Of a stretch of 64,000 bases of DNA, positions 62,907 through 64,000 are shown in pieces. Location: positions 1-64,000 of the forward strand of contig NZ_LHPC01000027.1 of assembly GCF_001297125.1 (NCBI RefSeq), given 5' to 3'. Positions within the stretch are counted from its first letter, which is position 1. Every line of letters begins with the position of its first letter. The notes beneath the pieces are model-generated. The model made no database searches. It was not told where the DNA came from and saw only the letters and a list, made by a program, of their open reading frames with translations. The position numbers were made by a program, and so were the translations under genes. Source of the stretch: Pseudomonas sp. RIT-PI-q (GTDB lineage Bacteria; Pseudomonadota; Gammaproteobacteria; Pseudomonadales; Pseudomonadaceae).

Positions 62907-63593
62907 TTAAACGATCGCCAACGCTCGCAACCGCTCGGCGTCCAGAATCTCGATCTCGCCATAGCTGAGGTCGAGGATTCCCTGCCCCTGTAAATCCTTG
63001 AGGATCTGATTGGTGGTCTGGCGCGACAGTGAAAGCATCGACGCCAGTTGCTCCTGCGGCAGTTGCAGCACGCGTCGTGGCGGGGCTATTTCGCCGTAGC
63101 CTTCGGCGATCATCAACAAACGATGGGCCAATCTGGCGAGGGCCGGCATCAGGCTCAGTTGTTCGAGATTGATGAAGGTCAGGCGCAGTTTGTGGCTCAT
63201 CAGCAAGGCCAGTTGCCGCCAGTACACCGGTTGTTCATCGAGCAACGCCAGCAGCGCGGTTTGCGGGATATGCAGCAGCGTGCATTGGCCCAGGGCGAAC
63301 GCATCGTGGGTTCGCGGCTGGCCATCGAACAGGCAGATTTCGCCGAACCAATGGGGCGGTTCCGCCAGGCTCAGCAGCGCCTCTTTGCCCTGCTCGCTCA
63401 CCGCACCGATACGCACCGAGCCTTCGAGTACCGCGTACAACCCGCACGGCGGATCGCCGCGCTTGAACAGCCGCTGGCCCGGTGACAGCCGTCGCACCTT
63501 GGCGGCGGCCAGCAGACTATCCTGTAAGGAAACAGGTAAGTGGCTGAACCATTGCCCCGTCATCAGGCGCGAACGCCAGACCTGCATGTCCAT
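62907..63593 (-). CDS. Crp/Fnr-family transcriptional regulator
   Basis: A 228-residue regulator with a cyclic-nucleotide-binding-like beta-barrel (about residues 18-135, RLFKRGDPPCGLYAVLEGSVRIG) and a C-terminal helix-turn-helix (QEQLASMLSLSRQTTNQILKDLQGQGIL, about 178-205). No Cys cluster for an Fe-S centre is present near the N-terminus, so it is not an Fnr-type oxygen sensor. Ligand unknown. It is divergent to the Mpo1-like gene. Confidence 0.88.
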   Translation of the reverse strand: MDMQVWRSRLMTGQWFSHLPVSLQDSLLAAAKVRRLSPGQRLFKRGDPPCGLYAVLEGSVRIGAVSEQGKEALLSLAEPPHWFGEICLFDGQPRTHDAFALGQCTLLHIPQTALLALLDEQPVYWRQLALLMSHKLRLTFINLEQLSLMPALARLAHRLLMIAEGYGEIAPPRRVLQLPQEQLASMLSLSRQTTNQILKDLQGQGILDLSYGEIEILDAERLRALAIV

Positions 63594-63676
63594 AAAACTC
63601 CTGGAGATTGTCGCCTGCCTGACAGAGCGAGAGGTGAACCCGGGGCATGATCAATCACCCTACAGGAGGAATAACA

Positions 63677-64000
63677 ATGAAAAAAAGCCTCGTTGACCAT
63701 CTCAGTCAATACGCCGCGTATCACCGTGACCCGCGCAATATTGCCACGCACTTTATCGGTATTCCGCTGATTGTGGTGGCGGTGGCGGTGTTGTTGTCTC
63801 GCCCGCAATGGGCCGGAGGCTGGCTTTCACCGGCGATGCTGGTTGCGTTGGCGTCAGCGTGGTTTTACCTGCGCCTGGAGTTGCGTCTCGGGGTGCTGAT
63901 GACGGTGTTGCTGGGGCTGTGTATTTGGGCAGGGCAAATGCTCGCGCAGCAAAGCACGCTGGTCTGGCTGGCGAGTGGCGTGGGGATGTTTGTGCTGGGA
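63677..64000 (+). CDS. Mpo1-like/DUF962 membrane protein (partial, runs off the end)
   Basis: The first 108 codons of a gene that continues past the window. The N-terminal YHRDPRNIATHFIGIPLIV (about residues 15-33) is the hallmark of the DUF962/Mpo1 family, whose yeast member is a Fe(II)-dependent 2-hydroxy-fatty-acid dioxygenase. Three or four hydrophobic segments follow. AGGAGG lies seven bases before the ATG. Its role in bacteria is not settled. Confidence 0.82.
   Translation, partial: MKKSLVDHLSQYAAYHRDPRNIATHFIGIPLIVVAVAVLLSRPQWAGGWLSPAMLVALASAWFYLRLELRLGVLMTVLLGLCIWAGQMLAQQSTLVWLASGVGMFVLG

Overview
The window looks like chromosomal DNA of a fluorescens/putida-group Pseudomonas. The main support is the gene order pckA - hslO - PAP2 protein - hslR - rimABK - envZ/ompR - tex - thioesterase - gshA, which is the same neighbourhood found around PA5192-PA5203 in P. 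aeruginosa. GC-rich coding DNA, GTG/TTG starts and about twenty REP-type palindromes between genes, of the kind common in fluorescent pseudomonads, agree with this. There are no rRNA or tRNA genes, no CRISPR array and no intact IS or prophage.

Layout. Bases 1-4 kb are accessory: a colicin E3-type ribonuclease bacteriocin with its Im3-like immunity gene, followed by three small tandem paralogues, one of them broken by a stop codon. Next come a DUF1493 gene, an XRE regulator and a 3' fragment of a second DUF1493 gene. Bases 4-18.5 kb are conserved housekeeping genes: PEP carboxykinase, Hsp33, Hsp15, ribosomal S6 modification by RimABK, envelope-stress two-component genes, Tex, and glutathione synthesis. 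Bases 18.7-22.3 kb hold tauABCD for taurine. Bases 22.5-28 kb hold an aldo-keto reductase, a LysR/SDR pair and a choline-type BCCT transporter with a striking upstream palindrome.

Bases 28-41 kb and 48-54 kb hold a large sulfur-scavenging region: serine acetyltransferase EpsC, D-cysteine desulfhydrase with a cystine ABC importer (tcyJLN), two SfnB-type flavoproteins, a DszA-type FMN monooxygenase, methionine importer metQNI, a polar amino-acid ABC system, a second MetQ, and an atypical sigma-54 activator-like AAA+ protein. Several of these units start behind similar AT-rich sequences, which suggests shared control during sulfate limitation. Between the blocks lie a methyltransferase, a TriABC-like RND pump with two adaptor proteins, and a RecF-like ATPase.

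Bases 54-64 kb hold a serine hydrolase, an FAD amine oxidase with an amino-acid ABC transporter and a divergent IclR regulator, a membrane desaturase with a divergent AraC regulator, a receiver-only (apparently truncated) response regulator, a 157-bp giant palindrome, a Crp/Fnr regulator and the start of an Mpo1-like gene that runs off the end.

The points most worth a second look are: the bacteriocin, which lacks an obvious receptor-binding region; the broken member of the small-paralogue array, whose TAG stop falls exactly at the conserved Trp; one class of ~100-bp repeat that supplies the TAG stop codon to two unrelated genes in the same phase; the near-perfect betT operator-like palindrome; and the AAA+ protein with a changed GAFTGA loop and no visible DNA-binding domain.
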